From contig CANMVS010000007.1 of NCBI GenBank assembly GCA_947501445.1, positions 1-64,000 on the forward strand: DNA of 64,000 nt, read 5' to 3'. Source of the DNA: an uncultured Rhizobiaceae group bacterium (GTDB taxonomy: Bacteria; Pseudomonadota; Alphaproteobacteria; Rhizobiales; Rhizobiaceae). Shown one piece after another: positions 37,739 through 48,025 of the stretch. Below the pieces are notes generated by a model that worked only from the letters and a program-made list of their open reading frames with translations, was not told the DNA's origin and made no database searches. The position numbers and the translations under genes were made by a program. Every line of letters starts with the position of its first letter. Within the stretch, counting starts at the first letter, position 1.

Positions 37739-39363
37739 GCCGACCGCTCCACTTTTTCACCATGTCCCTGACGATCAGCGATCACCATCAGTATCAGACA
37801 GACCAGCCCCAGCAGCAGGGCAAGTCCCGCAGCATCACTGGTACGATAACTGCCCATGCGCTGCAATAACAGATAGGGCAGTGTCACGACATCCTGGCTG
37901 CCAAAGAGGGCTATGGCACCCAGGTCCCCAAGCGACAGTGCCATGGCAAATGCCGTGGCCAGTAAAAAGGCGCGTCGCAACCCGGGCCAATCAACCAGCA
38001 TCAGACGTGTCATGCCGTGGATCCCAAGAGATGCACTCAGTCGGCCGGTTCTTGCCATATGGGTTGTGTGGGCCGGCTCGATAACACGAATGACAAAGGG
38101 CAATGCCATCAATGTATTGACGATGATGACGATGACCGGCGCGATGGAAAACACGTCCACGTGTCTGCGCAGCAGAATGAACCAACCGGCACCAAGCACG
38201 ATCGGTGGAACGAGCAGGACAAGGCTGGCCGCCAATGAGGCCAGGGGGCGGAATAAAGTGGCCAGCCGTGAGCGCCCGACCAGCGGCAATGCGCCATAGC
38301 GGGCCCGCACCAGGATCATCGCCAGCGAAACCGAAAGGACCGCCGCGCATGTGGCAATGCCCAGGCTGGTCATAATCGCGCGCCATACGATGGGCTCACG
38401 CAACAGGCGGTCCATGTCTGCCATCAATCCGGAAACGCCAATAGAGACAAGTGGCGAGACGAGGAAGAAGGCCATGGCGGCGATCAACCCGTAGTCAAGG
38501 ATTATAGCACCGGTTCCCTTGCCGGGAAAACGCATCGTGGCCTGTCCCAGCGACGGGCTCTCGTTTGGTGCCCGGTTAATCAAAGCCAGCAGCAGCAGCA
38601 ATGCCGCCGTCAAAAGCAGCTGGATCATCGCCAGTGCCACCGCTCTTTGCGGGTCGAAATCAAACCGGAGCGCCTGATAGATCGCAACCTCAATTGTGGT
38701 TGCTGCGGGACCTCCGCCAAGCAGAAGGACGAGGGTAAAACTGGTGACGCACAGCATGAAAACCAGACCGGCAATACCGGCAATATGGCTGCGCATATAG
38801 GGCCATTCAATCAACCGGAACACAGCCCAGTGGCCCAGGTTCAGCTGGCTGGCGTTGCGCCAGTATTCGGATGGTACCCGCTCGAGCTGAGCAATAAACA
38901 ACCGTGTTGCCAATGGCATATTGAAAAACACATGGGCTATCAGGATGCCCGACAGTCCGTATATGGAAACAGGATTTTCCACACCGATCATCTGCAGACC
39001 CGTGTTAAAAAGGCCCTGTCTGCCCCATATCTCGATGAGCCCCAGGGCGGCAACGATCGGTGGCAGTCCGATGGGGACAGCCAACAACCGCAACAGCCAT
39101 TTTCGGCCGACAAATTGTTGCCGCCGCGCCAGTGCGCGGGCCAGAGGCAGCGCTATGGCAATTGACAGGAGTGTGGAAAGCGTCGCCTGCAGCAGCGTAA
39201 AGCGCGTGACCCGCCAGATATAGGTATTAAATAGTGCTGCCTCATCGTTTGAGGATACAGAAAACAGCAAGGCGAAGACGGCTGCACCAATCACCGCAGC
39301 CATGCCGCCCAGAACGCAATATCCGGCGGCAAGGCTTTTATAGGTCTGTTTTCTGCTCAGCAT
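37735..39363 (-). CDS. thiP: Thiamine ABC transporter permease
   Basis: A 542-residue inner-membrane protein with about 12 helices in two permease halves, each with an EAA-like loop (ASQLNLGHWAVFRLIEWP and ASLGIHGMTRLMLVDWPGL). It forms the channel with ThiQ as ATPase and ThiB as binding protein. Length and order match ThiP. Confidence 0.92.
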   Translation of the reverse strand: MLSRKQTYKSLAAGYCVLGGMAAVIGAAVFALLFSVSSNDEAALFNTYIWRVTRFTLLQATLSTLLSIAIALPLARALARRQQFVGRKWLLRLLAVPIGLPPIVAALGLIEIWGRQGLFNTGLQMIGVENPVSIYGLSGILIAHVFFNMPLATRLFIAQLERVPSEYWRNASQLNLGHWAVFRLIEWPYMRSHIAGIAGLVFMLCVTSFTLVLLLGGGPAATTIEVAIYQALRFDFDPQRAVALAMIQLLLTAALLLLLALINRAPNESPSLGQATMRFPGKGTGAIILDYGLIAAMAFFLVSPLVSIGVSGLMADMDRLLREPIVWRAIMTSLGIATCAAVLSVSLAMILVRARYGALPLVGRSRLATLFRPLASLAASLVLLVPPIVLGAGWFILLRRHVDVFSIAPVIVIIVNTLMALPFVIRVIEPAHTTHMARTGRLSASLGIHGMTRLMLVDWPGLRRAFLLATAFAMALSLGDLGAIALFGSQDVVTLPYLLLQRMGSYRTSDAAGLALLLGLVCLILMVIADRQGHGEKVERSA

Positions 39364-39412
39364 AAGGATGCGTATCGATTGATGTTCAAAGCCCGACCAA
39401 TACGCATGTTAT

Positions 39413-40432
39413 TTACTGCGCCATGACGGCAAGCCATTCATCCACCCAGGCTTTGCGGTTCTGCGAAACCTCATCGGCTGAATAAATCAGTGTCTTTGAT
39501 GGTTTGACAAGCTTGTCAAAGGCTTCCGGCAGCGGTTCGGAAACCGTCCCGGCGGGAAACATCCAATTTGTTGTCGGGATTGCATTCTGGAATTGCGGCC
39601 CGGTCATGAACTCCAAAAACTGCTTCGAAAGTTCCTTGTCGTGTGACGCCTTGAGCATGCCGGCGACTTCGATCTGCAGGTAGTGCCCTTCCTCAAAAAG
39701 TGTTGCCTGATAGCGTTCACTTTCTTCGGCAACCATATGGTAGGCAGGTGATGTGGTGTAGGACAAGACCATCGGCACTTCGCCAGCGGTAAACAGACCA
39801 TAGGCTTCCGACCAGCCCGGGGTGACCGTCAGTACTCGATCTTTCAGTTTTGCCCATGCCTCGGGCGCGTCGTCGCCATAGACAGACTTGACCCACAACA
39901 AAAGGCCAAGGCCCGGTGTTGATGTGCGCGGATCCTGGATGGCGATCTTGACCTGTGGATCACCCTCGACCAGTTCTTTCAGGCTTGCAGGCGGTGTCTC
40001 AAGGACCTCGGTATCATAGACAACAGAGAAATAGCCAAAATCATAAGGAACAAATACATCATCGCTCCAGCCGCCCGGCACCTTCAGATTTGACTGATCA
40101 ATGCTGCTTTCGGCAAACAGGCCGGTTTCCTTGGCGTCCGTTACCAGATTGGTATCAAGACCCAGAACAATATCTGCCTTTGTGCTGTCGCCTTCCAGTT
40201 TGAGGCGGTTCAACAATGCGACACCGTCGGCAACCCCGACCCAGTTCAACGTGCAGTCACACTCAGCTTCAAAGGCCTTTTTGACAACCGGGCCCGGACC
40301 CCAGTCCGAAACAAAGCTGTCATAGGTATAAATGGTCAGACTGCGATCTGCTGCATGGCCGCTGGCTGCCGAAAATGTCAGTGTCAGTGCTGCCGCAAAT
40401 GCAGCGACGAAATTGGGTCGTATGTAGGGCAC
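39413..40432 (-). CDS. thiB: Thiamine-binding periplasmic protein
   Basis: A 339-residue substrate-binding protein with signal peptide ([14 protein letters not shown]). The mature part has [17 protein letters not shown] and [13 protein letters not shown] near the start and [12 protein letters not shown] in the middle, all typical of ThiB. It captures thiamine or its phosphates for ThiPQ. It is the first gene of the riboswitch-controlled operon. Confidence 0.93.
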   Translation of the reverse strand: MPYIRPNFVAAFAAALTLTFSAASGHAADRSLTIYTYDSFVSDWGPGPVVKKAFEAECDCTLNWVGVADGVALLNRLKLEGDSTKADIVLGLDTNLVTDAKETGLFAESSIDQSNLKVPGGWSDDVFVPYDFGYFSVVYDTEVLETPPASLKELVEGDPQVKIAIQDPRTSTPGLGLLLWVKSVYGDDAPEAWAKLKDRVLTVTPGWSEAYGLFTAGEVPMVLSYTTSPAYHMVAEESERYQATLFEEGHYLQIEVAGMLKASHDKELSKQFLEFMTGPQFQNAIPTTNWMFPAGTVSEPLPEAFDKLVKPSKTLIYSADEVSQNRKAWVDEWLAVMAQ

Positions 40433-40480
40433 AGGCGCCTCCTTTACGTGTTGTTTCAGGAAATAGGCGCTTGATAACGT

Positions 40481-40567
40481 CTAATCCCTCCGCCGGTACA
40501 AGCCGGATCAGGTTCTTCGGGTTGGCATGGCCTCTCAGCAAACTGCAACTGCAGTCGGCACCCCGTT
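40481..40567 (-). promoter_or_regulatory. TPP riboswitch (THI element) of thiBPQ
   Basis: On the minus strand the conserved pieces appear in order: ACGGGGTGCC, the pyrimidine-sensing GCTGAGAGG, ACCCGAAGAACCTGATCCGG, and the closing GTACCGGCGGAGGGATTAG. The element ends about 48 nt before the thiB start, so translational or transcriptional repression by thiamine pyrophosphate is expected. Confidence 0.95.
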
Positions 40568-40639
40568 AGAGCTGGCAATGTCATAATCTGCATCATCGCC
40601 GCTGGCAAGTGGGCTAAAAGCTGCTATGTGCATCAAACG

Positions 40640-41293
40640 ATGACAAAACAAACGACATTTGCGATCCTGCTGGGCGGCGATCTGGTGAAAACCGAACGTC
40701 TCGAGCGTCAACTTGCCGGTGCGCGGGTTATCGCTGCTGACGGGGGCATGCGGCATGCGCACGAACTATCGTTGCAGCCCGACCTGTGGGTGGGTGATTT
40801 TGATTCATCCCCGCAGAACCTGCAGGCGCATTGGGCCGATATAAGGCGCAAGCCATTTCCAGCGGCGAAAAACCTGACCGATGGTGAACTCGCGGTCGAA
40901 GAGGCACTGTCCGAAGGGGCCACGCGTATCATTCTGGCTGGTGCACTTGGCGGTGATCGCAGTGACCACGCACTGCTTCACATGACATTTGCCTGTGCAT
41001 TGCGTGCCCGTGGCATTGATGTTCTTTTGACATCAGGACGCGAGGAAGGCCGGCCATTGCTGCCTGGCCGACAGGAATTTGACCTGCCAGCCCGATCAAT
41101 GTTTTCCATTCTCAATTTTGATGACGTGTCGGGGCTTTGCATTGAAGGCGCCCGTTACGGACTAGATAACCACGCACTTGCCTTCGGCTCCTCGCGTACG
41201 TTATCCAATGTCGCTGAGGGTAAGGTGGTTATCACCTTGCAGGCCGGAACGGCACTGTTACTCGCGCGCCCTTACGATTTTTCAGGCAGGTAA
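40640..41293 (+). CDS. thiN: Thiamine diphosphokinase
   Basis: A 217-residue enzyme that transfers pyrophosphate from ATP to thiamine. Motifs are ILLGGDL near the start, VIAADGGMRHA, DLWVGDFDSS, KNLTDGELAVEEAL and GALGGDRSDHALLH. The start may also be ATG 40628. It is divergent from the thiBPQ operon, so uptake and activation of thiamine are encoded side by side. The ABC-F gene begins 3 nt after the stop. Confidence 0.9.
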   Translation: MTKQTTFAILLGGDLVKTERLERQLAGARVIAADGGMRHAHELSLQPDLWVGDFDSSPQNLQAHWADIRRKPFPAAKNLTDGELAVEEALSEGATRIILAGALGGDRSDHALLHMTFACALRARGIDVLLTSGREEGRPLLPGRQEFDLPARSMFSILNFDDVSGLCIEGARYGLDNHALAFGSSRTLSNVAEGKVVITLQAGTALLLARPYDFSGR

Positions 41294-41296
41294 ACT

Positions 41297-43114
41297 ATGG
41301 CTCCGCCCATTCTCAAACTCGATAATATGATGCTGACATTCGGGGGAACGCCCCTGTTGAACGGCGCAAACCTGCAGGTTGAGCCGGATGATCGCATCTG
41401 TCTGGTTGGACGCAATGGTTCTGGCAAGTCAACACTGATGAAAATGGCGGCGGGTATCGTTGAGCCACAATCCGGCGAGATATTCAAACATCCCTCTGCA
41501 ACAGTTCGCTATCTGGAACAGGCTCCCGATTTTGATCAGCATAAAACGGTGCGCACCTATGCGGAAGCAGGTCTTGGGCCGGGTGATGATCCACATCGGG
41601 TGACCTATTTGATGGAACATCTCGGTTTGAGCGGGGACGAAGACCCGCAGCAATTGTCCGGTGGAGAGGCGCGCAGGGCCGCCCTGGTGCGCGTCATGGC
41701 ACCGCAACCGGATGTTCTTTTGCTGGATGAGCCCACCAATCACCTCGACCTGCCGACCATCGAATGGCTTGAGGTCGAGCTGAAACGCATGCGCGGTGCA
41801 CTGGTCGTCATCTCCCATGACAGGCGCTTTCTGGAAAATGTTTCCCGTTCAACCATTTGGCTCGACCGTGGCACGGCCAGACGGTTGAATCAGGGGTTTG
41901 GGTCCTTTGAGGCCTGGCGTGACCGGGTATTGGAAGAAGAGGAAATCGAGCAGCATAAGCTGGGCCGAACAATCCTGCGCGAGGAGCACTGGCTGCGCTA
42001 TGGGGTGACGGCACGGCGAAAACGCAATGTGCGACGGCTGTCGGAATTGCATGACCTGCGTGCACGCCATCGCAATCATCGCGGGCCGACGGGTACGATC
42101 GAAGTGACGAAATCCGAGGCCCGTGAATCGGGTAAACTGGTCATTGAAGCTGAAGCAGTCAGTAAATCCTACGCAGCACGTCGCATCGTTGACGATTTCT
42201 CCATTCGTATTCATCGCGGTGACCGACTGGGTTTTGTCGGCCCTAATGGAGCCGGCAAAACAACATTGCTCAAACTGCTGACCGGGCAACTGAAATGCGA
42301 TAGCGGCTCGGTGCGCCTTGGTGCCAACCTTGAGATCGCGACACTGGATCAAAAACGCGATGATCTGGATTTGAACCAGACACTGGAGCATTTTCTCACC
42401 GATGGGCGTGGCAGCAACCTTCTGGTCAATGGCGAACAACGCCATGTCACCGGCTATATGAAGGACTTTCTGTTCCAGCCAGAACAGGCGCGCACGCCCA
42501 TTCGCGAGCTTTCCGGTGGGGAGCGGGCACGGTTGATTCTGGCCCGCAATCTGGCACGGCCCGCCAATCTGATTGTGCTGGATGAGCCGACCAATGACCT
42601 GGATATGGAAACACTGGATCTGTTGCAGGAGATTGTCGCCGGTTTTGCCGGAACAGTCATATTGGTCAGCCATGATCGCGACTTTCTCGACCGCACGGTC
42701 TCTTCCATTATTGCGCCTGCCAATCCATCCAACCCGGATGGTCAGTGGCTGCGATATGCCGGAGGCTATACGGACATGCTGGCGCAGCGCGGGCAGGCCA
42801 GCGCCGAACGCAAACAGGCACGCGAGAAAAATGCCACGCGCAACACATCTGCAAAACCCACTGAGCCAAAGGGTAAGCTTTCCTACAAGCAGAAATTTGC
42901 GCTGGAAACACTGCCCGTCAAAATCAGCGAGGCAGAAGATCAGGCAAATCAATTGGAAAACAAAATGGCCAATCCTGACTTTTTTGCCCGTGATCCGGAC
43001 GGTTTCAGCAAAACAGCAGAAGAACTTTCATCACTGCGCGTTGCACTGGCCAAAATGGAAGAGGAGTGGCTGGAGCTGGAAATGCTGCGCGAATCGCTGG
43101 AAAATGGCGCCTGA
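41297..43114 (+). CDS. ABC-F ATPase (Uup-like)
   Basis: A 605-residue cytoplasmic protein with two ABC cassettes and no membrane segment. Walker A GRNGSGKST and GPNGAGKTT; signatures LSGGEARRAAL and LSGGERARLIL; Walker B DVLLLDEPTNHLDL and LIVLDEPTNDLDM. The linker is rich in charged residues, and the C-terminus forms a coiled coil (AKMEEEWLELEMLRESLE), as in Uup. ABC-F proteins act on ribosomes; Uup also affects DNA recombination. The short distance to thiN suggests co-transcription. Confidence 0.9.
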   Translation: MAPPILKLDNMMLTFGGTPLLNGANLQVEPDDRICLVGRNGSGKSTLMKMAAGIVEPQSGEIFKHPSATVRYLEQAPDFDQHKTVRTYAEAGLGPGDDPHRVTYLMEHLGLSGDEDPQQLSGGEARRAALVRVMAPQPDVLLLDEPTNHLDLPTIEWLEVELKRMRGALVVISHDRRFLENVSRSTIWLDRGTARRLNQGFGSFEAWRDRVLEEEEIEQHKLGRTILREEHWLRYGVTARRKRNVRRLSELHDLRARHRNHRGPTGTIEVTKSEARESGKLVIEAEAVSKSYAARRIVDDFSIRIHRGDRLGFVGPNGAGKTTLLKLLTGQLKCDSGSVRLGANLEIATLDQKRDDLDLNQTLEHFLTDGRGSNLLVNGEQRHVTGYMKDFLFQPEQARTPIRELSGGERARLILARNLARPANLIVLDEPTNDLDMETLDLLQEIVAGFAGTVILVSHDRDFLDRTVSSIIAPANPSNPDGQWLRYAGGYTDMLAQRGQASAERKQAREKNATRNTSAKPTEPKGKLSYKQKFALETLPVKISEAEDQANQLENKMANPDFFARDPDGFSKTAEELSSLRVALAKMEEEWLELEMLRESLENGA

Positions 43115-43239
43115 GGTCCTATCTGGGACGCTGCCAGGAGAATTGAATTTTCACAAACTTTGGCAATTGGATGATGATCTGATTGCAATTACAAATAAAT
43201 TGCCCGATCAATAGGTTCCGGCAAATATCATGAGAGACG

Positions 43240-44088
43240 ATGACAATGCGTTTTGAAGGCACAAAAGCCTATATTGCAGAAAAAGATCTGACGGTTGCGG
43301 TCAATGCTGCCATCACGCTTGAACGACCACTGCTGGTCAAAGGTGAGCCGGGCACCGGCAAGACTGAACTTGCCAAACAGGTTGCATCTGCACTGGGACT
43401 TGAGTTGTTTGAATGGCACATCAAGTCAACCACCAAGGCGCAGCAGGGTCTATATGAATATGATGCGGTTTCGCGTCTGCGCGACAGTCAGCTTGGCGAC
43501 GACCGTGTCAACGACGTGGCCAATTACATCAAACGCGGCAAATTATGGGATGCATTTGCGTCGCAAAAGAAAGTCGTGCTGCTGATCGATGAAATTGACA
43601 AGGCGGATATCGAGTTTCCGAACGATCTGTTGCAGGAACTCGATAAGATGGAGTTCTTTGTCTATGAGACGGGCGAGACGGTGAAAGTTGTCAACCGGCC
43701 GGTTGTCATCATCACATCCAATAATGAAAAGGAACTGCCGGATGCATTTTTGCGGCGGTGCTTCTTTCACTATATCAAATTCCCGGATTCGGAGACCCTG
43801 CAGCAGATCGTCGACGTGCATTATCCGGGTATCAAACAGGATCTTGTGCGCACAGCGCTGACCCAGTTCTATGAGGTGCGCGAGGTTCCGGGATTAAAGA
43901 AAAAACCGTCAACATCCGAGGCGCTGGACTGGATACGACTATTGGTTGCCGATGATGTTGATCCTGCCGATCTTCGCGGCAGCGCCGGTAATGCACTGCC
44001 TAAACTGCACGGTGCACTTTTGAAAAATGAGCAGGACGTCCATCTGTTTGAAAGACTGGCATTCATGGCAAGGCGCGATGGTGTGTGA
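43240..44088 (+). CDS. MoxR-type AAA+ ATPase
   Basis: A 282-residue ATPase with Walker A KGEPGTGKTELA, Walker B VVLLIDEIDKAD and the sensor segment VVIITSNNEKELPDAFLRRCFF. MoxR proteins act as chaperones with VWA-domain partners. The probable partner is the VWA protein at 45241. The two are usually adjacent but here are separated by metA and a repeat. Confidence 0.88.
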   Translation: MTMRFEGTKAYIAEKDLTVAVNAAITLERPLLVKGEPGTGKTELAKQVASALGLELFEWHIKSTTKAQQGLYEYDAVSRLRDSQLGDDRVNDVANYIKRGKLWDAFASQKKVVLLIDEIDKADIEFPNDLLQELDKMEFFVYETGETVKVVNRPVVIITSNNEKELPDAFLRRCFFHYIKFPDSETLQQIVDVHYPGIKQDLVRTALTQFYEVREVPGLKKKPSTSEALDWIRLLVADDVDPADLRGSAGNALPKLHGALLKNEQDVHLFERLAFMARRDGV

Positions 44089-44120
44089 GCCTTTTTTGAA
44101 ACGAACAAGTTGACAGTCCA

Positions 44121-45044
44121 ATGCCTATAAAAATTCCAGACCAGCTTCCTGCGCGCAAGACCCTTGAGCACGAGGGTGTCAGGGTTATGACCGAAACCGC
44201 TGCTTTCAGGCAGGATATTCGGCCACTGCAGATTGGTCTGCTCAATCTGATGCCCGACAAGATACGCACAGAGGTGCAAATGGCGCGTCTGATCGGTGCA
44301 ACACCGCTGCAGGTCGAGCTTACCCTTGTGCGCATAGGTCAACACAAGGCGAAAAACACCTCCGAAGACCACCTGCTGGCTTTCTACAAGACCTGGGAAG
44401 AGGTGCGCGATCGAAAATTTGATGGCTTCATCATCACCGGCGCGCCCATCGAGTTGCTGGAATATGAAGAGGTTGCCTATTGGGAGCAGATGCAGCAGAT
44501 ACTGGATTGGACCACAACCAATGTTCATTCCAGCCTGAATGTGTGCTGGGGGGCAATGGCCGCGATCAGCCATTTTCACGGCGTACCCAAATATACATTG
44601 GATAAAAAGGCCTTTGGTGTCTATCGGCATCACAACCTGCAGCCGGCATCGCCCTATCTCAATGGTTTTTCAGACGATTTTCAGATCCCGGTCTCCCGGT
44701 GGACGGAAATTCGCGATAGCGACATTGATCCGGCCAGTGGTCTGGAAGTGCTGATGAAGTCAGATGAAACGGGCGTGTGCCTGGTCCATGAGGCCCATTG
44801 CAATCGCCTGTATATCTTCAATCATATCGAATATGATTCATTCTCACTGGCTGAAGAATACCACCGTGATGTCAGTCAGGGTAAAACGATCCATATTCCG
44901 CATAACTATTTCCCCGATGATGATCCGTCGGGCGAGCCGCAAAATCGCTGGCGCAGCCATGCGCATTTGCTGTTCGGCAACTGGATCAATACGCTGTATC
45001 AAACGACACCATACGATATGGAGAAGATTGGCAACGGGTCCTGA
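44121..45044 (+). CDS. metA: Homoserine O-acetyltransferase (MetA family)
   Basis: A 307-residue acyltransferase of methionine synthesis. The nucleophile Cys142 (NVCWGAM), the His235/Glu237 pair (FNHIEYD) and Lys46 are in place by direct count. Residue 111 is Glu (TGAPIE). In studies of MetA enzymes Glu111 favours acetyl-CoA and Gly111 succinyl-CoA, so this one is predicted to be acetyl-specific despite the family's usual name. No SAM-II riboswitch fits in the 32 nt before it. Confidence 0.92.
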   Translation: MPIKIPDQLPARKTLEHEGVRVMTETAAFRQDIRPLQIGLLNLMPDKIRTEVQMARLIGATPLQVELTLVRIGQHKAKNTSEDHLLAFYKTWEEVRDRKFDGFIITGAPIELLEYEEVAYWEQMQQILDWTTTNVHSSLNVCWGAMAAISHFHGVPKYTLDKKAFGVYRHHNLQPASPYLNGFSDDFQIPVSRWTEIRDSDIDPASGLEVLMKSDETGVCLVHEAHCNRLYIFNHIEYDSFSLAEEYHRDVSQGKTIHIPHNYFPDDDPSGEPQNRWRSHAHLLFGNWINTLYQTTPYDMEKIGNGS

Positions 45045-45105
45045 AGCCTGCTGTCATGCACGAGTCAATCACGTGCCCGGCCATAAGGGTTGCCCCGGCC
45101 CGGGT

Positions 45106-45209
45106 TAGAGCAATTCATGTTTTGACGGAATCGGCAAAACCTGAATGCATCAACGAAATCAACGGCCGACACCGTTGTCCCGTTTCTGACAAAACGTGAA
45201 ACGGTCTAG
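45106..45209 (+). repeat. Two-hairpin intergenic repeat, copy 5
   Basis: Complete copy with ends TAGAGCAATTC and ACGGTCTAG, lying between metA and the VWA gene, 31 nt before the VWA start. Confidence 0.92.
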
Positions 45210-45240
45210 GTAAACGCCAGAAGATGAAAGGGCGATCGCC

Positions 45241-46425
45241 ATGTTCATACCCTTTTTCCTCGAGTTGAAGGCGGCAAAAATTCCGGTTTCACTGCGTGAA
45301 TATCTGACCCTTCTGGAAGGGATGGATGCGCAACTGGTGCCTTATGACGTGGAAGGGTTTTATTACCTTTGTCGTGCGGCGCTGGTAAAGGACGAGCGCT
45401 ACATAGACCGGTTTGACCAGGTGTTTTCCCACGCTTTTCGCGGTGTGGAAGCTGTGGCCGGAGAAGCGGAAACGCAAACAGCGGAGATACCGGAGGAATG
45501 GCTCAGAAGGCTGGCGGAAAAGCACCTGTCGGAAGAAGAGAAGAAGCTGGTTGAAAGCCTGGGTGGTTTTGACAAGCTGATGGAAACGCTGAAGAAACGC
45601 CTGGAAGAGCAGCAAAAAAGGCACCAGGGCGGCAACAAGTGGATCGGTACGGCAGGCACGTCCCCCTTCGGCGCCTACGGATATAATCCTGAAGGTATTC
45701 GCATTGGACAAAACGAGAGCCGGCATCGACGGGCGGTCAAGGTCTGGGACAAGCGCGAGTTCCGCAATTTTGATGATTCTGTCGAACTTGGCACCCGCAA
45801 CATCAAGGTCGCCTTAAAGCGGCTGCGCCGCTGGATACGATCGGGGGCAGATGAGGAATTTGACCTGTCCGGCACGATCCGTTCAACTGCTGAACATGGG
45901 TATCTGGATGTGCAGACCCGCCCCGAGCGGCGCAATGCCGTCAAGCTGCTGATGTTTTTTGATGTGGGCGGATCAATGGACGGCCATGTCAAGGTTGTGG
46001 AAGAGCTGTTCTCGGCTGCGCGCAGTGAATTCAAGCACATGGAGTATTTCTATTTTCACAATTGCCTTTATGAGGGCGTGTGGAAAGACAATCGGCGTCG
46101 CCATGGCGAGAAATTGTCAACCTATGAGGTTCTGCGAACATTTGGCTCAGACTACCGGGTGATCTTTGTTGGCGATGCGTCGATGAGCCCCTATGAAATT
46201 GTTTATCCCGGGGGTGCCGTTGAGCACTGGAACGAAGAATCGGGGGAGGTCTGGATGCGCCGTGTCATGGATCATTTTTCCAAGGTGGTATGGATCAACC
46301 CAACGGTGCAAAAACATTGGCGGCATACCCATTCCATTGGTCTGATTGAACAGATCGTCTCAAATCACATGTATCCTTTGACCCTTGCTGGCCTGGAGGC
46401 CGCGACCCGCGAATTATCCCGCTGA
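45241..46425 (+). CDS. VWA-domain (CoxE-like) protein
   Basis: A 394-residue protein with a helical N-terminal half, a basic linker of KKRLEEQQKRHQGG type, and a C-terminal von Willebrand A domain with MLFFDVGGSMDGHV, a MIDAS variant. It is the likely partner of the MoxR ATPase at 43240, as in CoxD/CoxE-like pairs. The client complex is unknown. Confidence 0.85.
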   Translation: MFIPFFLELKAAKIPVSLREYLTLLEGMDAQLVPYDVEGFYYLCRAALVKDERYIDRFDQVFSHAFRGVEAVAGEAETQTAEIPEEWLRRLAEKHLSEEEKKLVESLGGFDKLMETLKKRLEEQQKRHQGGNKWIGTAGTSPFGAYGYNPEGIRIGQNESRHRRAVKVWDKREFRNFDDSVELGTRNIKVALKRLRRWIRSGADEEFDLSGTIRSTAEHGYLDVQTRPERRNAVKLLMFFDVGGSMDGHVKVVEELFSAARSEFKHMEYFYFHNCLYEGVWKDNRRRHGEKLSTYEVLRTFGSDYRVIFVGDASMSPYEIVYPGGAVEHWNEESGEVWMRRVMDHFSKVVWINPTVQKHWRHTHSIGLIEQIVSNHMYPLTLAGLEAATRELSR

Positions 46426-46567
46426 ATTTGAGTTTTGGGCTGTTGTGCCCAACTGATGAATGGCTGTGGCAGGCATCAGCGCTGCCTTGAGTTTATCTCG
46501 ACGCCAATCGCAAATATGTCCTGAGCCAGGCCCAAGGGGTACTGGCGATTTAATGAAGGAGCTGGCT

Positions 46568-48025
46568 ATGTTGACGCGCACAAATCGTTTTTTGAAGGAA
46601 GCCAATCTGATTGGTGCTGACTGGGTTGGTGCCGACAGTGGCGCAACCTTTGATGTTTTCAACCCGGCCAACGGGCAGCGTCTTGGCCACGTTCCCAATG
46701 CTGGCGCTGTTGAAACAAGACGCGCCATTGAGGTCGCCCATGAATGTTTTCAGGAATGGCGCAGGACAACAGCTGCCCACCGTGCCGGGCTGATGCGCAA
46801 GCTTCACGATGTCATTATGGATAATCGCCAGGTATTGGCCGAGCTTTTGACCCTTGAACAGGGCAAGCCACTGGCCGAATCCCTTGGAGAAGTGGGCAAT
46901 TCTGCGGCCTATATTTTGTGGTATGCGGAAGAGGCGCGCCGCGTCTATGGCGATACAATGCCTTCGCCCTGGGCAGACCGAAAGATGATGGTCGTCAAGG
47001 AGCCGGTCGGGGTCATTGCTGCCATAACCCCGTGGAACTTCCCTTCATCCATGTTAGCCCGTAAAATTGGCCCGGCACTGGCAACCGGATGTACGGCGGT
47101 TGTAAAACCGGCTGAGGCCACCCCTTACTCTGGTCTGGCATGGGGGCTTCTGGCGCAGGAAGCCGGTATTCCCGATGGGGTTATCAACATCGTGACCGGC
47201 GATCCTGCCCCCATAGGCAAGGAGCTGACGGGCAATCCGCTGGTGCGTAAAATCACCTTCACCGGATCTACCCGTACGGGTAAAATACTGCTGAAACAGG
47301 CTGCCGGAACGGTGAAGAAAGTGTCGATGGAGCTTGGTGGCAATGCGCCATTTATTGTGTTTGACGATGCGGATGTTGAAGCAGCTGTCAGTGGTGCGAT
47401 GTTGGCGAAATTCCGCAATTCAGGCCAGACCTGCGTATGTACAAACCGGTTTTACGCGCAATCGAAAATTTACGACAAATTTGTTGAGCGCCTTGCAGAA
47501 GAAGCAGCAAAACTGACCGTCGGTAATGGTCTCGATGATGGTACCGTTCAGGGGCCCGTCATTAATGAGATGCAGTTGGGCAAGATTGAAGAACTTGTTG
47601 CTGATGCGGAAAAAAAGGGCGGCAAGATCCTGACAGGTGGCAAGCGCCATACCCTGGGTGGCACATTTTATGAACCCACTGTGATTGCCAATGCCAAGCC
47701 ACGTATGCGCTTCAGCAAGGAGGAAATCTTTGGACCTGTGGCACCGGTTTACAGGTTCAAGGATGAGGCGGACGCCATCGCCATGGCCAATGACACGGAT
47801 TACGGTCTGGCCTGCTATTTCTACACCCAGAACCTGGGGCGTGCCTATCGGGTCATGGACGGTCTCAAATATGGGTTGGTTGGTGTGAACGAAGGCATGA
47901 TCACGGCCGTTGAAGCACCCTTTGGCGGTTTCAAGGAATCGGGCCTGGGCAAGGAGGGCGGACATCAGGGTATCGATGAATATCTTGATTCCAAATATGT
48001 CTGCATTGGCGGACTTGGACAGTGA
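46568..48025 (+). CDS. GabD-like aldehyde dehydrogenase, possible sulfolactaldehyde dehydrogenase
   Basis: A 485-residue NAD(P)-dependent aldehyde dehydrogenase. It shows AITPWNFPSSMLARKIGPAL and FTGSTRTGKIL; the general base Glu is in MELGGNAPFIV, the catalytic Cys in GQTCVCTNRF, and the closing part is FGGFKESGLG. By family it is succinate-semialdehyde dehydrogenase. In sulfoglycolytic clusters a GabD-like enzyme oxidises sulfolactaldehyde to sulfolactate, and the neighbours here suggest that role. The start at 46568 follows a GAAGGAG site; 46553 is an alternative. The stop overlaps the epimerase start. Confidence 0.85.
   Translation: MLTRTNRFLKEANLIGADWVGADSGATFDVFNPANGQRLGHVPNAGAVETRRAIEVAHECFQEWRRTTAAHRAGLMRKLHDVIMDNRQVLAELLTLEQGKPLAESLGEVGNSAAYILWYAEEARRVYGDTMPSPWADRKMMVVKEPVGVIAAITPWNFPSSMLARKIGPALATGCTAVVKPAEATPYSGLAWGLLAQEAGIPDGVINIVTGDPAPIGKELTGNPLVRKITFTGSTRTGKILLKQAAGTVKKVSMELGGNAPFIVFDDADVEAAVSGAMLAKFRNSGQTCVCTNRFYAQSKIYDKFVERLAEEAAKLTVGNGLDDGTVQGPVINEMQLGKIEELVADAEKKGGKILTGGKRHTLGGTFYEPTVIANAKPRMRFSKEEIFGPVAPVYRFKDEADAIAMANDTDYGLACYFYTQNLGRAYRVMDGLKYGLVGVNEGMITAVEAPFGGFKESGLGKEGGHQGIDEYLDSKYVCIGGLGQ

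Noticed and set aside
44089-44120. SAM-II riboswitch before metA
   Set aside because: Only 32 nt separate metA from the MoxR gene and no matching sequence is seen there.
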